In this document: piece by piece, positions 1-11,500 of the stretch
How positions within the stretch are numbered: position 1 is the first letter of the stretch
Layout of the letters: every line of letters begins with the position of its first letter
Source: Cheilinus undulatus
Lineage: Eukaryota > Chordata > Actinopteri > Labriformes > Labridae
Assembly (NCBI RefSeq): GCF_018320785.1
Contig: NC_054870.1
Coordinates: 3,576,433 to 3,640,432 of the forward strand
Length of the DNA stretch: 64,000 nt
Direction: 5' to 3'
The notes under the pieces: model-generated
What the model saw: only the letters and a program-made list of their open reading frames with translations
Told to the model about the DNA's origin: nothing
The model's database searches: none
Translations under genes and position numbers: made by a program

Positions 1-20
1 GATTGAGTTTGACACTCCTG
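1..20 (-). mobile_element. terminal fragment of a hAT-like element
   Basis: The first 20 bases match the terminal inverted repeat seen at the ends of the elements at 517-1422, 12258-13107 and 15539-16379 (GAGTTTGACAC then CTCCTG). The window therefore opens at the very end of a fourth copy whose body lies to the left. Assignment rests on similarity to the complete copies, which have 8-bp target duplications. Confidence 0.7.
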
Positions 21-516
21 CTGTACAACATTCAACATCTAAACTCACCTGATCTCATTTAAACATATCTAAACACATATAAACACTATGCCCCAGGGCA
101 TCATGGGAAAATTCTGCCTACATATCCCCAGATTTGAATCTATCATCACTGCCATGTCTTCAGTTAGCAGTTCATCTATTCCTGATCGTTAGAAAAGCCA
201 TTTATCACTCATTTGAAATACCCACAATGCATTGCAGGGGCATTTTTTCATGGATAATGTAGTATTTTGTAGTCAATAAAAATCACAGTGTCATGTATTT
301 TTAACCAAAGAAACTGACAACAAAATTAGGTGTATTTATGCCAAGCTAGAAAATTGGATTTTTATTGTTGGCATCACAGATTACATTAAGTTCAATTTAC
401 TTTTGCCCTGATTCATTTTTCTCAGTGTAACCAAAATGCTGCGGCCACTCCAGAAAAACGTCCCAGTTTAATCATATCAGAATCTGAAACAGTCCAAACC
501 TTTGGTCTATCTAGGT
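21..516. other. non-coding stretch, nothing recognised
   Basis: AT-rich sequence without a convincing open frame, splice-flanked exon or repeat terminus. It lies between the edge copy of the hAT-like family and the first complete copy. Confidence 0.5.
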
Positions 517-1422
517 CAGGGGTGTCAAACTCAATCACAGCAGGGGCCAAAATCTGAATTTAGGTCTAACCTGAGGGCCTAACAGGGTCCACATTTAACT
601 GAAACTGTCAACCATGTCCTTGCTACATGAATTTTGGGGCAAATTAAACAGTGATGATAAATGATTTTAAGATTTCTAAAATTAAAAAGGTCAAAATTAA
701 TAAATATCACAGCATCAATGTTACTGTATGTCCATGTCAAATAAATGCTAAATAAATAAATAAATGAGTTTAAAGGCTCAAGTCTGAGATAACTTTATAA
801 GTCCTAAAGGTCAAAATACAAAATTCAAAGTCAAAATAAGGTTTTTGAAAGGTAAATATATGAGATAAATGACAAAATCAGGGGTCTAAAAAGTCAAAAT
901 AGAAGATAAAATTCAAAATTGTGACTCTAAAAGGTCAAAATATGAGATAAAATTCTCAACCAGGTGTTGAAAAAGTGAAAATATGGGATTAAAATGTAAA
1001 GTTAGGAGTTTACAAGGTCAAGAGATGATTTGAAATGAAAATTTGTGAATCTTAAAGGTCACAATAGGAGAAAAAAGGTCAAAATTATAAATTTAAAAGG
1101 TCAAAATATGGAATAAATGTCAACATCCTAAGTTGCATTCATCTAATTGGGATGCAAAATGAAAATCTGAAAAGAAAACACGAATTAATTTCTTTCCCTC
1201 ATTCCTTACTTTTTATCTTCTTATTTCTACTCTCTACTTTTTCAGATTTTTATGACTTAACAAAGATTGTTTTTTATCTTCAAGGTTAAATTTTTTATAT
1301 TGGAGGAAATCTGCAGACCTCATAGCAGCAGGCCGATTCTAATTAAAATATGATCTTGTGGGCCGGGTAACACTGCACCGCGGGCCGCATTTGGCCCCTG
1401 GGCCTTGAGTTTGACACCTGTG
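517..1422 (+). mobile_element. non-autonomous hAT-like element, copy 1
   Basis: The element runs from CAGGGGTGTCAAACTCAA to a matching inverted end GAGTTTGACACCTGTG. It is flanked by near-identical 8-bp duplications (ATCTAGGT at 509-516, GTCTAGGT at 1423-1430), which is the hAT signature. The body has no transposase frame and consists largely of degenerate AAAGGTCAAAATATGAGAT repeats. Two further complete copies sit in the poly(A) polymerase introns. Confidence 0.85.
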
Positions 1423-1430
1423 GTCTAGGT

Positions 1431-2683
1431 AGAAGTGGACATATTTTGTTTTGCATTTTGTGCAATTTATTAAATACATGCTAAATTAATATACAGACAC
1501 TTTTAGGAAAAGTCAGGCAGCAGCAGCAGCATTGTTACTTTTAATTCAGCAAAGTTATACGTGATAAAATGTGAAAACAATCAAAATGACTGTCATGAGT
1601 TTTCTAGCATTAGACAGATAGAAACATAAGGAAACAGAACAGAATACAAACCATAGCTTTATGGGCTGATACTGAAATCTAAGACACTGCTGACCTCTGA
1701 TTGGTCAGAGTATTGTCACGAGGAGCGTCGGTAGTGGGATGTCCTGCATAGAAATCAAACCCCTCTCATTGTTAGCCTGATGCTGTGTCTTCTCACACTC
1801 TCCTGTATTTCTTTGTATTTTGTCTCACTGTCTGGAGCTGTCTATAGAAAGAATCCTTTCTCCTTGCTGTGACGAAAAGCTGAAGACTGAACGTCATGAA
1901 AATGTTGGTGCACCACCCTGAAACACCACCATCACAAAACAGTGTCTGGGTACACATAGGTGAATGTTAAAGATCTGTGTCACGCCCTAAAAAGAACTCA
2001 TTCACTGCAGAAAACCTAAAGTGTAAAACAGCTGATGCTGCTGGTATCATTGTTTTGATTCTTACATTTAATGTTGTTTTTGTTGCGTTGGTAAGTTTTG
2101 ATCATCCTGCTGAAGGGAGCCAAAAATATTCAAAACCAACAGCTGTCATTATTTGCCATTTTTGTAAGAGTTCATTGTTAAACTAGGGCTGAATGCTAAT
2201 TTGGGATTCATTTATTGTAGTTGATTAATTGCATGTTCAATCTCACTGAAATGTAATCTTTAAAACTAACTTTTACATCCATTTTCCTGTTTTTTTTAAG
2301 GTGTAAGGGAATCACTTCCGAGACTCTGTTACCCTTGATGCCCTCTTTTGTTATCATTTTGATTTAGAGAGCCCTGGCAGCAGACTTTACATGCTGTGTT
2401 TTCAGCTCCACTGCTTTGCCTTTTTCAAGACCAGTGGTTTTCAGAGTAGGGGGTACACCTCCTCTGGGGGGGGTGCTTGAAGACTTCAGGGGAGGGGCAG
2501 TGTGAGAAAACTAGGAAAAAAGTCATATGAAGTCAACTGCAGCAATGAGTGGTGCAGAACCGTGAGATTTTTAGTTACTAGAGAGGGAGTTATAAGTGAA
2601 ATGAGCAGAAAAAAGAGGAAGTACAACCATGACTATTTAAAGCTTAGATTTTCGCTGATGACTCCCGATGATGTTCCATGGCC
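1431..2683. other. non-coding stretch, nothing recognised
   Basis: Between two transposon copies. Frames of 69 and 93 codons occur here but show no family motif, no good start context and no flanking splice signals. A CAG trinucleotide run occurs near 1520. Confidence 0.4.
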
Positions 2684-3186
2684 ACGGTGTGAATTGTCTT
2701 TTACTTTTGGTCACATTTTAGTCATTTCTTCCCTTTATAGTTTTAGTCAAGTTTTAGCTGAAGAAAACTCAAAAACATTTTAGTCTAGTTTTAGTCCATA
2801 AAAAGTCCTCACATTTTGGTCTTTAATTTTAGTCCAAGTATTTATTCTCTTGCCTAAATCTGGTACTGAACCATGGTAGTGTGATCTCTGCACTTTGCCA
2901 AACCTGGGGTCCCTGCTTTCTACAGCTTTGAGGCAGAATAGATACAGATGCATTGTTTTTGACAGATTCACCCACAGTGGAGTAATATCATGGGTTTTGA
3001 ATGTCCAACGAAAACTAAATGATATTTTAGGCTACTTTTTGTCGTCTTGATGAAAACTTCGCTTACTTTTAGTCAGATTTAGTCATCACAGATCTGTCTT
3101 TGGCTAGTCTTAGTCTAGTCTTGTGGAAAAAAATCTGTCGACAACCAATTTTAGTCATAACTTTAGTCGACAAAATCAACACTGCT
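2684..3186 (-). mobile_element. non-autonomous DNA element rich in TTTAGTC motifs, copy A
   Basis: The sequence is full of the motif TTTTAGTC and ends in GTCGACAAAATCAACACTG. A copy in the opposite orientation is at 37276-37770, where the same central GGGACCCCAGGTTTGGC-type segment recurs. The ends form an imperfect inverted repeat. There is no transposase. The superfamily is probably hAT, by analogy to common fish elements, but this is not proven here. Confidence 0.6.
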
Positions 3187-3398
3187 GTGTAAACTCTGGC
3201 ATCATACTGAGACTTAGCACATATGTTTGGTGGAGTTTTTTGACAGGATGCAAAAGGAGTTTTGATCACATAAAAAAGCAATGGAGACGTGGGCACTGTT
3301 TATACCAAGCCAAACGAGGCATCATAACAGGAAGATCCCACAAGAAAGAAGAAACACACTTACCCACACACATATCTTTACAGATAAAGATCTGTGAT

Positions 3399-3913
3399 CA
3401 GTAATAATGGGACAAGCTGCAGGGTGAGAAATGCAAAAAGAATTTCAAGTTTTGAGTCATCTGACCACAGAACAGTTTTCCATTTCGCCTCAGTCCTTTT
3501 TCAGTGAGCTCTGGCCCAGAGAAGATGACGACATTGTGTTTACTTGTGGCTTCTTCTATGAATGAAACAGCTTTAACTTGCATTTGTGGATGGTACAGGG
3601 AACTGTGCTGACAGACAGGGATTTCCTGAAGTGTTCCTGAGCCCATGCAGTGATTTCCAGCACAGAATCATGTCTGTTTTTAATGCAGTGCTGCATGAGG
3701 GCCTGAAGATCACCAACGTCCAATACTGACCTTTGTCCTTGTCCCTTTCTCCAGATTCTCAGAACCTGTTGCTGATATTATGTACCGTAGATGGTGTGAT
3801 ATTCAAAGTCTTTGCAATTTTACATGGAGGAACATTTTTTTGAAATTGTTTTGCAAATTTTAGATGCAGCTTTTCACAGATTGGTTAACCTCTGCACATC
3901 TTTTCTTCTAAGG
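3399..3913. mobile_element. relict DNA transposon body
   Basis: The segment resembles a widespread fish DNA transposon. A characteristic terminal motif of that element (CCAACTTTTTTGGAATTGG, near 4674-4692) appears downstream inside the next repeat, so the original element was broken up by later insertion or rearrangement. The frames here carry no recognisable transposase domain. Confidence 0.4.
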
Positions 3914-4823
3914 CAGGGCTTCTCAACCTTTTCAGTCCACGACCCCCAAAAAAGGTGCCAGAGACCGGGGACCTCGCTCTACCTGAAGGTGCTTGAACAG
4001 CCAGGAACATTCAAGGATAGTCGTGTGCAGACAAGGCTGCCAATAAGGAGGAGGTTTCTTGGACCCAGTCAAACTGGGGGCCCATGGAGGTCAGCAAAAC
4101 AATGGTCCATTGTGAAGTTAAGCTGTGAAAACCATATTATTTATTTGACCTGAATAATAACCACTCTTATTAAAGAAACAAATATCTTTATTTATTCATT
4201 TAGCCTTCTTTAGATGAAAAAACTTTGTTAAAACATAATTTGAATGAATTTAAAATTGCTAAAACTGGTTAACGATGGCAAAAAATGACCAAAAGTTGGT
4301 GAAATTGTCTTTTGAAAAAACATAAATGGGTTAAAAATGGCAAAAATGAGAAATAAAGTGGCAAAAAAGGGTTAAAATGGTAAAATTGGTAACAAAAAGT
4401 GGTAAAAGTGGATTAAAAAGTGAAATGGCTTCAAAGTGCAAAAAACTGGGTGGAAATAAGGTGGAATGGGATGAAAAAATTGATATAAGGCAAAAATGTG
4501 TTAACTGTGTTTAAATTGGGCAAAAAGGGGTGTCAAAGGGGGTTCATAGAGGCAATAATGGCTCATCAGAGGCAACCAAATGCAGAAAGTGGCAAAAATT
4601 GGATTAAAAGTGGCAAAAACAGGCAGAAAAATTCTGTTGCATTCTGTTTTTATCTACATTTTACACAGCGCCCCAACTTTTTTGGAATTGGGGTTGTAAA
4701 ATGCATTGGATTTACGTCTGCTTAGGGCTTCCATATATCATTTTTCCAGGCGCACATTTGTGATCCACTGAAAAATATCTGTGCATCATTTTTTGGCTCC
4801 GACCCACCAGTTGAGAAACCCTG
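3914..4823. mobile_element. hAT-like element with TTCTCAACC ends
   Basis: The left end is CAGGGCTTCTCAACC and the right end GTTGAGAAACCCTG, an inverted pair of the type found at 13944-14382. The interior carries a stretch of degenerate GGCAAAAATGGGTTAAAA repeats related to the minisatellite at 4970-6050. No clear target duplication remains. Confidence 0.6.
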
Positions 4824-4969
4824 CAGTCTATTGATCTGACAATAACTTTGTGTCCTACACCATAATAAATAAATAAATCCTTAAAACTCTGATAATATTA
4901 AGCATTTCTATAATCCAGTGTTACTCAACCCTGCTCAACCAAAGAGCCAAATTGTTGAAAAATACCTTT

Positions 4970-6050
4970 CCAAGAGCCACAATCTAAGGGGTGGAAAGTG
5001 GCAAAAAAAAGTTTGAAGTGGCAATATCAAAAAGTTAAGGAAAGCTAAAATGGGTGAAAAGGGGCAAAAATGGGGAGGAAAACGTGGGAAAAGGGTCAGA
5101 AAGTAGCAAAAATGGGTGAGAAGTTGCAAAAAAAATGAGTTTTTAGGTAGCAAAAAATGGTCCAAAAGTGGCAAAAACAAGGCAAAAAAATTAATGTGAA
5201 AAGTGACTAAAATGGGCAAAAAGCAGTCCAGAGTGGCAAAAATGGCAAAAATAGAAAACAAATGGTATTTAATGGCAAAAGGTGGCTGAAATGGGTGAAA
5301 AGTGATGATAAAGGGCAAAAATAGTATAAAAGTGGCTAAAAGAACAGGCAAAATGGGGAAAAAAGAGGAAAATGTGGTACTTAACATCTAAAGGTAGTTT
5401 AAATTGGCAAAAAGTGGCAAAAAAATTGTGAAAAGGGGCAAAAATTGGATAAAGGTAGCAAAAGGAGGTGGCTAAAATGGGCAAAAACTAGGAAAAAGTG
5501 GTATTTAATGACAAAAGGTATCTTAAATGGGTGAAAATGGGAAGGAAAAAATGTTGAAAAAGCGCAAACATGAGATAAAAGTGGAAAAAAAAATGGTAAA
5601 AGTTGCAAAAGTCGTGTCAAAAATGGGCAAAAAAAAGTGGTATTTAATGGCAAAAGGTAGCTTTAATGGGCAGAAAGTGGCAAAAATGGTGAAAAGGGAC
5701 AAAATTTGGATAAAGGTAGCAAAAGGAGGTGGCTAAAATGGCATAAAATTGGAAAACAGTGGTATTTAATGACAAAAGGTATGTTAAATGGGTGAAAATG
5801 GGGAGGAAAATGGTGAAAAGGACAACTATGGGATAAAAGTGGCAAAAAAACTTGTAAAAGTTGTTAAAAGAAGTGTCCAAAATGGGCAAAAAACTGGTAT
5901 TTAATGGCAAAACGTAGCTTTAATAGGCAAAAATGGGATACAAGTAGCAAAAACCGGCAAAAAAGAAGGAAAAAAGTGGTATTTAATGGCAAAAGGTAGT
6001 GTTAAAGGATGAAAAGTGGCAAAAAATGGTGAAAAGGGGCAAAAAAGTTT
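4970..6050. repeat. GTGGCAAAA-type minisatellite with higher-order structure
   Basis: A long run of short units of the type AAAAGTGGCAAAAATGG. From about 5264 a longer unit starting GTATTTAATGRCAAAAGGTA recurs at 5264, 5374 (diverged), 5501, 5640, 5762, 5897 and 5979. The units alternate in type, giving a dimer of about 240-260 bp. Several minus-strand frames of 70-150 codons, rich in Phe, Pro and Leu, are translations of this repeat and not genes. Confidence 0.85.
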
Positions 6051-6382
6051 CCCTTTTTTAAGGTTTCCTGGGGGAATAATTAAAATTATGACATAAAAGA
6101 GCCACAAATAATCACAAAAGAACCACACCTTGAATATGACTGCTAAAATCCATCGATATTTATTTGTTTAATTTTTTATTATCAAACACCTGAAAACAGA
6201 CAAAAAGAGATGAATTGTCTCCTTTTTACAAAAGCATAGAAAATAAGCTCTCACAGCACTGCATGACATTGAAGGTAAAATACAGAGTGTGGCTGCACAA
6301 AACAATTAATCCATTCGGCTCATTACAACAAATAAAAGATGCTAAGCTGCTCCTTCATTGGTTTAGAAGTTTTTGGTCATTT

Positions 6383-7205
6383 CTATGCACTGAATGATGA
6401 CATATTGTTGCAGCCTTCTGACGACATGCGGCCTGAGATGCAGATGTCAGACGTCCCACGTGATGAGTGAGCAGAGTAGAGGTACTTCTTGCTGAAGCAC
6501 CACAGGTTCACCACGATCTGCCTGAAGTGGTTCCTGAACTTCACCCCTATGAAGGCGTAGAGGATCGGGTTGAGGCAGCAGTGGAGGTAAGCCATGCTTC
6601 TGGAAACAGCCAGAACTTTAAGTTTTATCTTCTCAGCCTCACAGCTCCTCTCCTTAAACAGAGAGACAGTGTGGGTCAGTAAGGCCACATTGTAGGGCAG
6701 ATGGCACACGATGAAAACCACAACCACAGCCAACACCACGCGCACGAGCCTTGTGCCTCTGGCTGCTCTGTGCTCTCAGCAGGGTGCTTATGATGCTGGA
6801 GTAACAAAACACCATCACCAGCAGAGGAACCAGGAAGCAGACGGCCATTTGTAGACTGGGAACGAGCACCTTCATGAACTTTGCTGTCTGTGATGTGATA
6901 AAAGATAGCTGACACTTCACTGTGGCATTCTCCGCCCCCAGGTAGCTCTGCTCAAAGCGCTCAGTATACATGAGAGTGGGAAGAGTCAAAGCCACAGCAA
7001 ACAGTCAAACAGCCGAGCAGATGAGGCGGCTGTAGATAAGAGCATGTGAACGAGCACCAAATGATCTTCGAGCCTGAACTATGGCTATGTAACGATCTGC
7101 ACTGATGCAGGCAAGCAGGAGCATGCCACTGTACAGGTTAATACTGTAGGCTGACAGTAGCACCTTACAGGCCACGGACCCCATCAGCCAGCTGTTCTGC
7201 TTGTT
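6383..7205 (-). pseudogene. ccr6: CCR6-like chemokine receptor pseudogene
   Basis: Minus-strand remnant of a class A GPCR that best matches CC chemokine receptor 6. Diagnostic segments are the DRYIAIVQA motif at the end of helix 3, AQSSQRHKA in loop 3, a helix 6 ending CHLPYN, LHCCLNPILYAFIG in helix 7 and KFRN...LWC in the tail. The family binds CCL20 and signals through Gi in lymphocytes. The locus cannot make that protein. Helices 1-2 are missing, with homology starting near 7205. The Trp of helix 4 is TGA (7005-7007, a single base change from TGG). An extra base at 6746 shifts the frame between loop 3 and helix 6. Apart from these lesions the sequence is well conserved, which suggests fairly recent loss. 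A possible splice acceptor (AAACAAGCAG) precedes the first homologous codons, so the 5' part may once have been a separate exon. It is antisense to the downstream poly(A) polymerase gene and may lie in its intron. Confidence 0.88.
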
Positions 7206-7335
7206 TAGGGTATATACAGTAATCCTTAAGTTAAATTTAATACCTTTTAGTACCTTTTTTACTACCTTCAAAATTTTTTTAAAACCATCACAACACTGAG
7301 TTGCAAGTGTTAATCAGTGACCTTTCTAAAGTTTA

Positions 7336-7884
7336 CGCAGATTTTGCTTAACAAATTTATTAGACCACCCTAACCCTAACCAAAGTAAGGTTTATGCCAC
7401 AGCTGCCCTAAATTAACAGCATTGGTAATTACCAAAATCATTTTTTATGTTTCTGCAATGGTTAATACACCAATGTGTAGAAGCTCTTTAACCCATATGA
7501 TATTTTTAATACTAAAATATAATTATTATTGTTATCCATGAATTTTCAGATTTACTGATTTACAAAAAAGCTGAAAAAATAGCAAAGCACATTAATATTT
7601 CTTGATTAATATGTCAAATCATAGTTATTTACTTGCATTCCTGAACAGAAAAATGAGTTTTAGTGGTTGAATGTTATGCTTGATTCATTTCTGACTTCTC
7701 AGAGAAGCCCAGTGAGCTGGCTCAAATTTGGGTGAATTCAGTTTGAAATCCCTCATTCCTGTTCAGAATGGTAAAATGTGGCGAGCTGACTGAAAATGAA
7801 AGAGTCCGCATTAAAGCACTTCATGATGCTGGATGATCTCTGAGACAAATATGACAGGTGGTCTAATACATTTGTTAAGCACTG
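7336..7884 (+). mobile_element. Tc1/mariner-like element with transposase remnant
   Basis: The ends form an inverted pair (GCTTAACAAATTTATTAGAC on the left, TAATACATTTGTTAAGCACTG on the right), followed by TA. Near the right end a plus-strand segment reads GELTENERVRIKALHDAG, like the N-terminal helix-turn-helix of Tc1-type transposases, then a stop. The rest of the transposase is gone. A second copy, split by insertions, lies at 58086-60852. Confidence 0.75.
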
Positions 7885-8034
7885 TACCTGGCCCTATGTG
7901 AAAAAGTATCCGTCCCCTTGTTAAATCATGAATTAACTGTGATTAACTAGTGTTTTGTTTTGTTTGTTTTTTTTACTGAGTTCATTTTCACTGTCCACAC
8001 CCAGGCCTGATTACTGCCACACTCTCCCATTGTC
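7885..8034. mobile_element. Tc1-type terminal fragment
   Basis: The segment GTGAAAAAGTATCCGTCCCC resembles the end of the Tc1-type element also present at 29790. It abuts a different Tc1 element, so this is a junction between two fragments, not one element. Confidence 0.5.
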
Positions 8035-9850
8035 TTAATGGAAATAAATCTTCTCCCAAGCTGTAGCTCTTTTGCAGACTGAAGCAGATGGTAGATTGAA
8101 AGACTTTACTGCATTCACTTTACCCTCTACCTTCCAAGGCTGGCTGCTGAGAAGCATCCCCCACAGCATGATGCTGCCACCACCATGCTTCACAGTGGGG
8201 ATGGTGTGTTTGTGGTGATGTGCAGTGTTTGGTGTCTGATGGTCAAAAAGCTCCATTTTGGTCTCATCAGACCCGTTGGAGAGTCTGGCAGCGACCCCTG
8301 GTGGACAGAGCAAATAATACATATAGAGTGCCTGCTGCTTCACTCAGTCTCATTGACAGCAGGGTGGTCAACAGGCAACAGGAGCTCTACCATGTGGACT
8401 TTGTGTTTCGTGCGTAACTGACCATATGTAAGGTATGGTTTGTCTACCATATGTCTCTTATGGACATTTTATGTTTAGAAAAGTCCTTCTTTGTTAGGTT
8501 TGTCCTGTTTTAGGACTTTTGAGCTGCATGCTATGCTAGCTGTATGCTATGTTTGCTAGTTAGCCCATGTACAGCCATGACTATGCATTTCTCTGTTCAG
8601 GTGATGTTTTGGTAGGCATAGTGTAATTTCCTTGTATGTTTCTGTGCCCTATTTGATGTTCTATGATGATTAGCAGCAGCTTTGTTGTATAGGCTATATT
8701 GAAATTGTTATAATTTGTATGACCAGTTGAACATTAAGGTCTCCTTAGTTGTGTTAGCCACATAGAGATAACAGTACTTAACTACTGCTTCCAGCTAATG
8801 TTATTTCATTTCCATTTATTCCAGACCACACATACACCCATACCCATCCACAATAACTAAAGCACACATGTCCTCTTGAACCTGCTAATTCAAGACTGTA
8901 CTGTAACAACGTGGAAGAAGCAAATAAACCTGTTAAAATATCCTTACTCTGGAGCCTGATTCTCTAACAGGGATCAATGTCCATATTGTCCGCTTCAACC
9001 AGTGTAATTTCAAGACCATAGAGAGCAACTCTGCTATAAGACCAAAGAACTTTCTTCCTCTTGACCATGGAGTCTCCCACATGCCTTTTGGTGAACTCAA
9101 GCCCAGATTGAATCTGAGTTTTCTCCAACAGTGTCTTTCTCTTTGTCACTCTCCCATAAAGCTCTGACTGGTGAAGAACCAACAACCAACAGTTGTTGTC
9201 TGCAGAGTCTCTCCCATCTCAGCTGCTGAAGCTTGAAACTCCTTCAGAGTAGTCATAGGTGTCTTGGTGGCCTCTTTCATTAGCCTCCTTCTTGCACGCT
9301 CACTCAGTTTGTGAGGACCGTCTGATCTAGGCAGATTTACACATGTGACATAGTCCTTCCATTTCTTGATGATGGATTTAACTGAACTCTGGGGGATGTT
9401 CAGAGCCTTGGAAACATTTCTGTATCCATCTCCTAACTTGTACTTTTCAATAATGTTTTCTCTGAGTTGCCCGGAGTGTTCTTTTGTCTTCAAAGTGTAA
9501 TGGTAGCCAGGAATATGGACCTTCCAAACACAGGTGTCTTTATACTACAAGCACTGCACTCAGGTGGTCTCCATTTCACTAACTGTGAGACTACTAGCAC
9601 AGATTGTCTGGACCTCTATTGAATTAGGTCAGGGACATTAAAGGGGGTGAATATTATTTTACATTGCAGATTTTATTTATTTAATTGACGTTACTTTGTA
9701 GAAATCTGTTTTCACTTTGGCATTGAAGAGATTTTTTTTTTTACTTATTTTTTTCTAAAAAGCTGAATAATATTGACCATGGCTGATTAAAAAAATCAAT
9801 AAATGGGTAAAACATCTGAGGGGTGACTACTTTTTCTGGACACTGTATAT
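8035..9850 (-). mobile_element. Tc1-like transposon, transposase broken by a 765-bp insertion
   Basis: Minus-strand Tc1/mariner transposase remnant. The N-terminal part (9493 to 9044) has the paired-type helix-turn-helix (GDGYRNVSKALNIPQSSVK) and runs to KRKKVLWS. The frame resumes at 8273 with SDETKMELF and reaches [13 protein letters not shown]. The C-terminal third with the last two catalytic acids is missing. The two halves are separated by the foreign segment 8274-9038. The right end near 9850 is CTACTTTTTCTGGACACTG. Inactive. Confidence 0.8.
8274..9038 (+). mobile_element. unclassified insertion with AGACC duplication
   Basis: This segment interrupts the Tc1 transposase exactly between Trp-Ser and Asp-Glu-Thr. 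It is bordered by AGACC on both sides (8269-8273 and 9039-9043), so a 5-bp target duplication is likely. It has no long frame. It contains an AATAAA at 8922-8927, followed about 40 bases later by CTCTAACAG, which would suit a retrovirus-like solo LTR, but the outer ends are not TG...CA. The class is open. Confidence 0.6.
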
Positions 9851-10450
9851 CAGGATTGTAACAATTCACCTGTTCTTTCCAAGGAGATAAAGCTACAACG
9901 CAATATCAGGTCACAGGAGGATCCCTTTACATCAGCAGGGTGGAATAATGAAGTATAAAAAAGTTGCTTTTGGCCTAAAAAAAAACGTCTTTTTATTCAC
10001 AGTGCTGGGTAACAATGAAAGCCAATAATAATCACCACCCCACACTTGAGCGCATCCCCATTTTACAAACCAAACCACAATATAACCAGCTCAAGTGTCA
10101 CTCTCCAAAACAAACAATTCCTCCCCACACCTTCCCAAGAGTTCCCAAAGTTTACACGCACAGCATGGCAACCAGAGAGCCGACAGTTTGTAACAGTTTG
10201 TGGTGCGCTGCAGCTTGTACTCATGACACCACGCATTCAACACCTCAGTACCTGTACCCAGCAGCTTCCACGTAGGGTATAAATCCACAAACGCATGGAA
10301 AACGTATTATAATCTAAAAGACAGTAATCCACAAAAGTTTTCTCAGCAGCCTCGACAGCACTGGCATGGGTCCATCTCAGCGTGTGACGTCACTACTGCT
10401 CTGCGCGTGCTCGTCCTATCCCCATTAAATACCTGTGCCAATGGAGATAA
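9851..10450. other. non-coding stretch with CG-containing segment
   Basis: Three overlapping short frames (65-86 codons) lie at 10015-10288 without family motifs. The 10370-10420 segment is relatively CG-rich (GACGTCAC, GCGCGTGC) but no gene start is supported. Nothing else is recognised. Confidence 0.35.
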
Positions 10451-10560
10451 GGGATGGGCGATATGGACTAAAAAAATTATCATGATATTTTGCTGTATTT
10501 ATTGCGATAACGATATAAATCACGATAAAAAATAGCACCATTCAACACAACCTTTCAGAC
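10451..10560. mobile_element. hAT-like terminal fragment (GGGCGATATGG type)
   Basis: The run GGATGGGCGATATGGACTA followed by ATCACGATAAA-type sequence resembles the ends of a common fish hAT family. A complete, TSD-flanked relative is at 51808-52322. No second terminus was found here. Confidence 0.5.
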
Positions 10561-11400
10561 TAGGAAAAATGTTTAAAATTGGCTGCTTAACTACACCAGC
10601 TACATATAAATATAGATATATAAATATATTTATATTTATATAAATAGATATCTATTAATGTAGGGATACTTTAGTAAAAAAAACTATGTTGCTTCTACAT
10701 TTAAGAGATTCAAAGAGAAATTTAGTTGGAAAGAGTACAAATAATGTTCCAACTTGGCAGATTATTAAAAATTTAAGTGTCAGCATTAAAAATTGACCCT
10801 AAACTAGAGGTATTTACAGCACTATTTTACCTCCATATGGCCATTCCAGGATATGGTCTTTTTTGTCCAGTTTGCCTCTATCTTTAGTGTTCAAATGTAA
10901 AATACAGTCTGCTATCTTCTTTTAAGTCTGGAGGTTCCTTCAGTGGAGCAGAGCTGCCAGGCTCCACCATGTTTGCTTTAACAGAGATAAGTCACTTAAT
11001 GCAAGTCCAAGTTTAAACTTCTGTTGTTAAATTAATAAAAATAAGAATAAGTAAATTTGATAAATTATTTTTAACTAAGTTTGATTAAGTCTATGATGTA
11101 TAATAACACTGAAGCTTATAATGTGGTAGTAGTATTTATAATCACATTTTCAGATATAATAGTTTGGTGCTTTAATGTTTATCTGTCCCTCCATCATACA
11201 CTTCTGTTGGTCTGTCTGTCTGTGAGGTGTGTACTAAAGACACCTATGCACCTAACAGACAGAACCCACAGCGCTAATAAAAATAAACATGCCTCATGTT
11301 ATCTATCATCTACATTCTATTTTGTTGTAAATGTTATATATTGCTAACCTTATAGGAAATCTACATGAGATGCGAGTTTATTACTCACATCTTTCTAAAT
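10561..11400. other. non-coding, AT-rich stretch
   Basis: Contains an AT-rich near-palindromic tract around 10600-10660. No frame, splice-flanked exon or repeat terminus is recognised up to the assembly gap. Confidence 0.4.
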
Positions 11401-11500
11401 NNNNNNNNNNNNNNNNNNNNNNNNNNNNNNNNNNNNNNNNNNNNNNNNNNNNNNNNNNNNNNNNNNNNNNNNNNNNNNNNNNNNNNNNNNNNNNNNNNNN
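11401..11500. other. assembly gap (100 N)
   Basis: One hundred consecutive N bases, the conventional size for a gap of unknown length. Missing sequence here could include 5' exons of the poly(A) polymerase gene. Confidence 1.

Noticed and set aside
3812-4153. 113-codon plus-strand frame
   Set aside because: It crosses from one transposon remnant into a hAT end; no protein family is visible.
4935-6128. Several long minus-strand frames rich in Phe, Pro and Leu (up to 150 codons)
   Set aside because: They are translations of the GTGGCAAAA minisatellite; overlapping frames show the same composition and no motif.
8185-8421. 78-codon plus-strand frame
   Set aside because: It is antisense to the Tc1 transposase and crosses the insertion border at 8274.
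10015-10288. Cluster of short frames near a CG-richer segment as a first exon
   Set aside because: Three overlapping frames on two strands with no motif and no matching splice donor.
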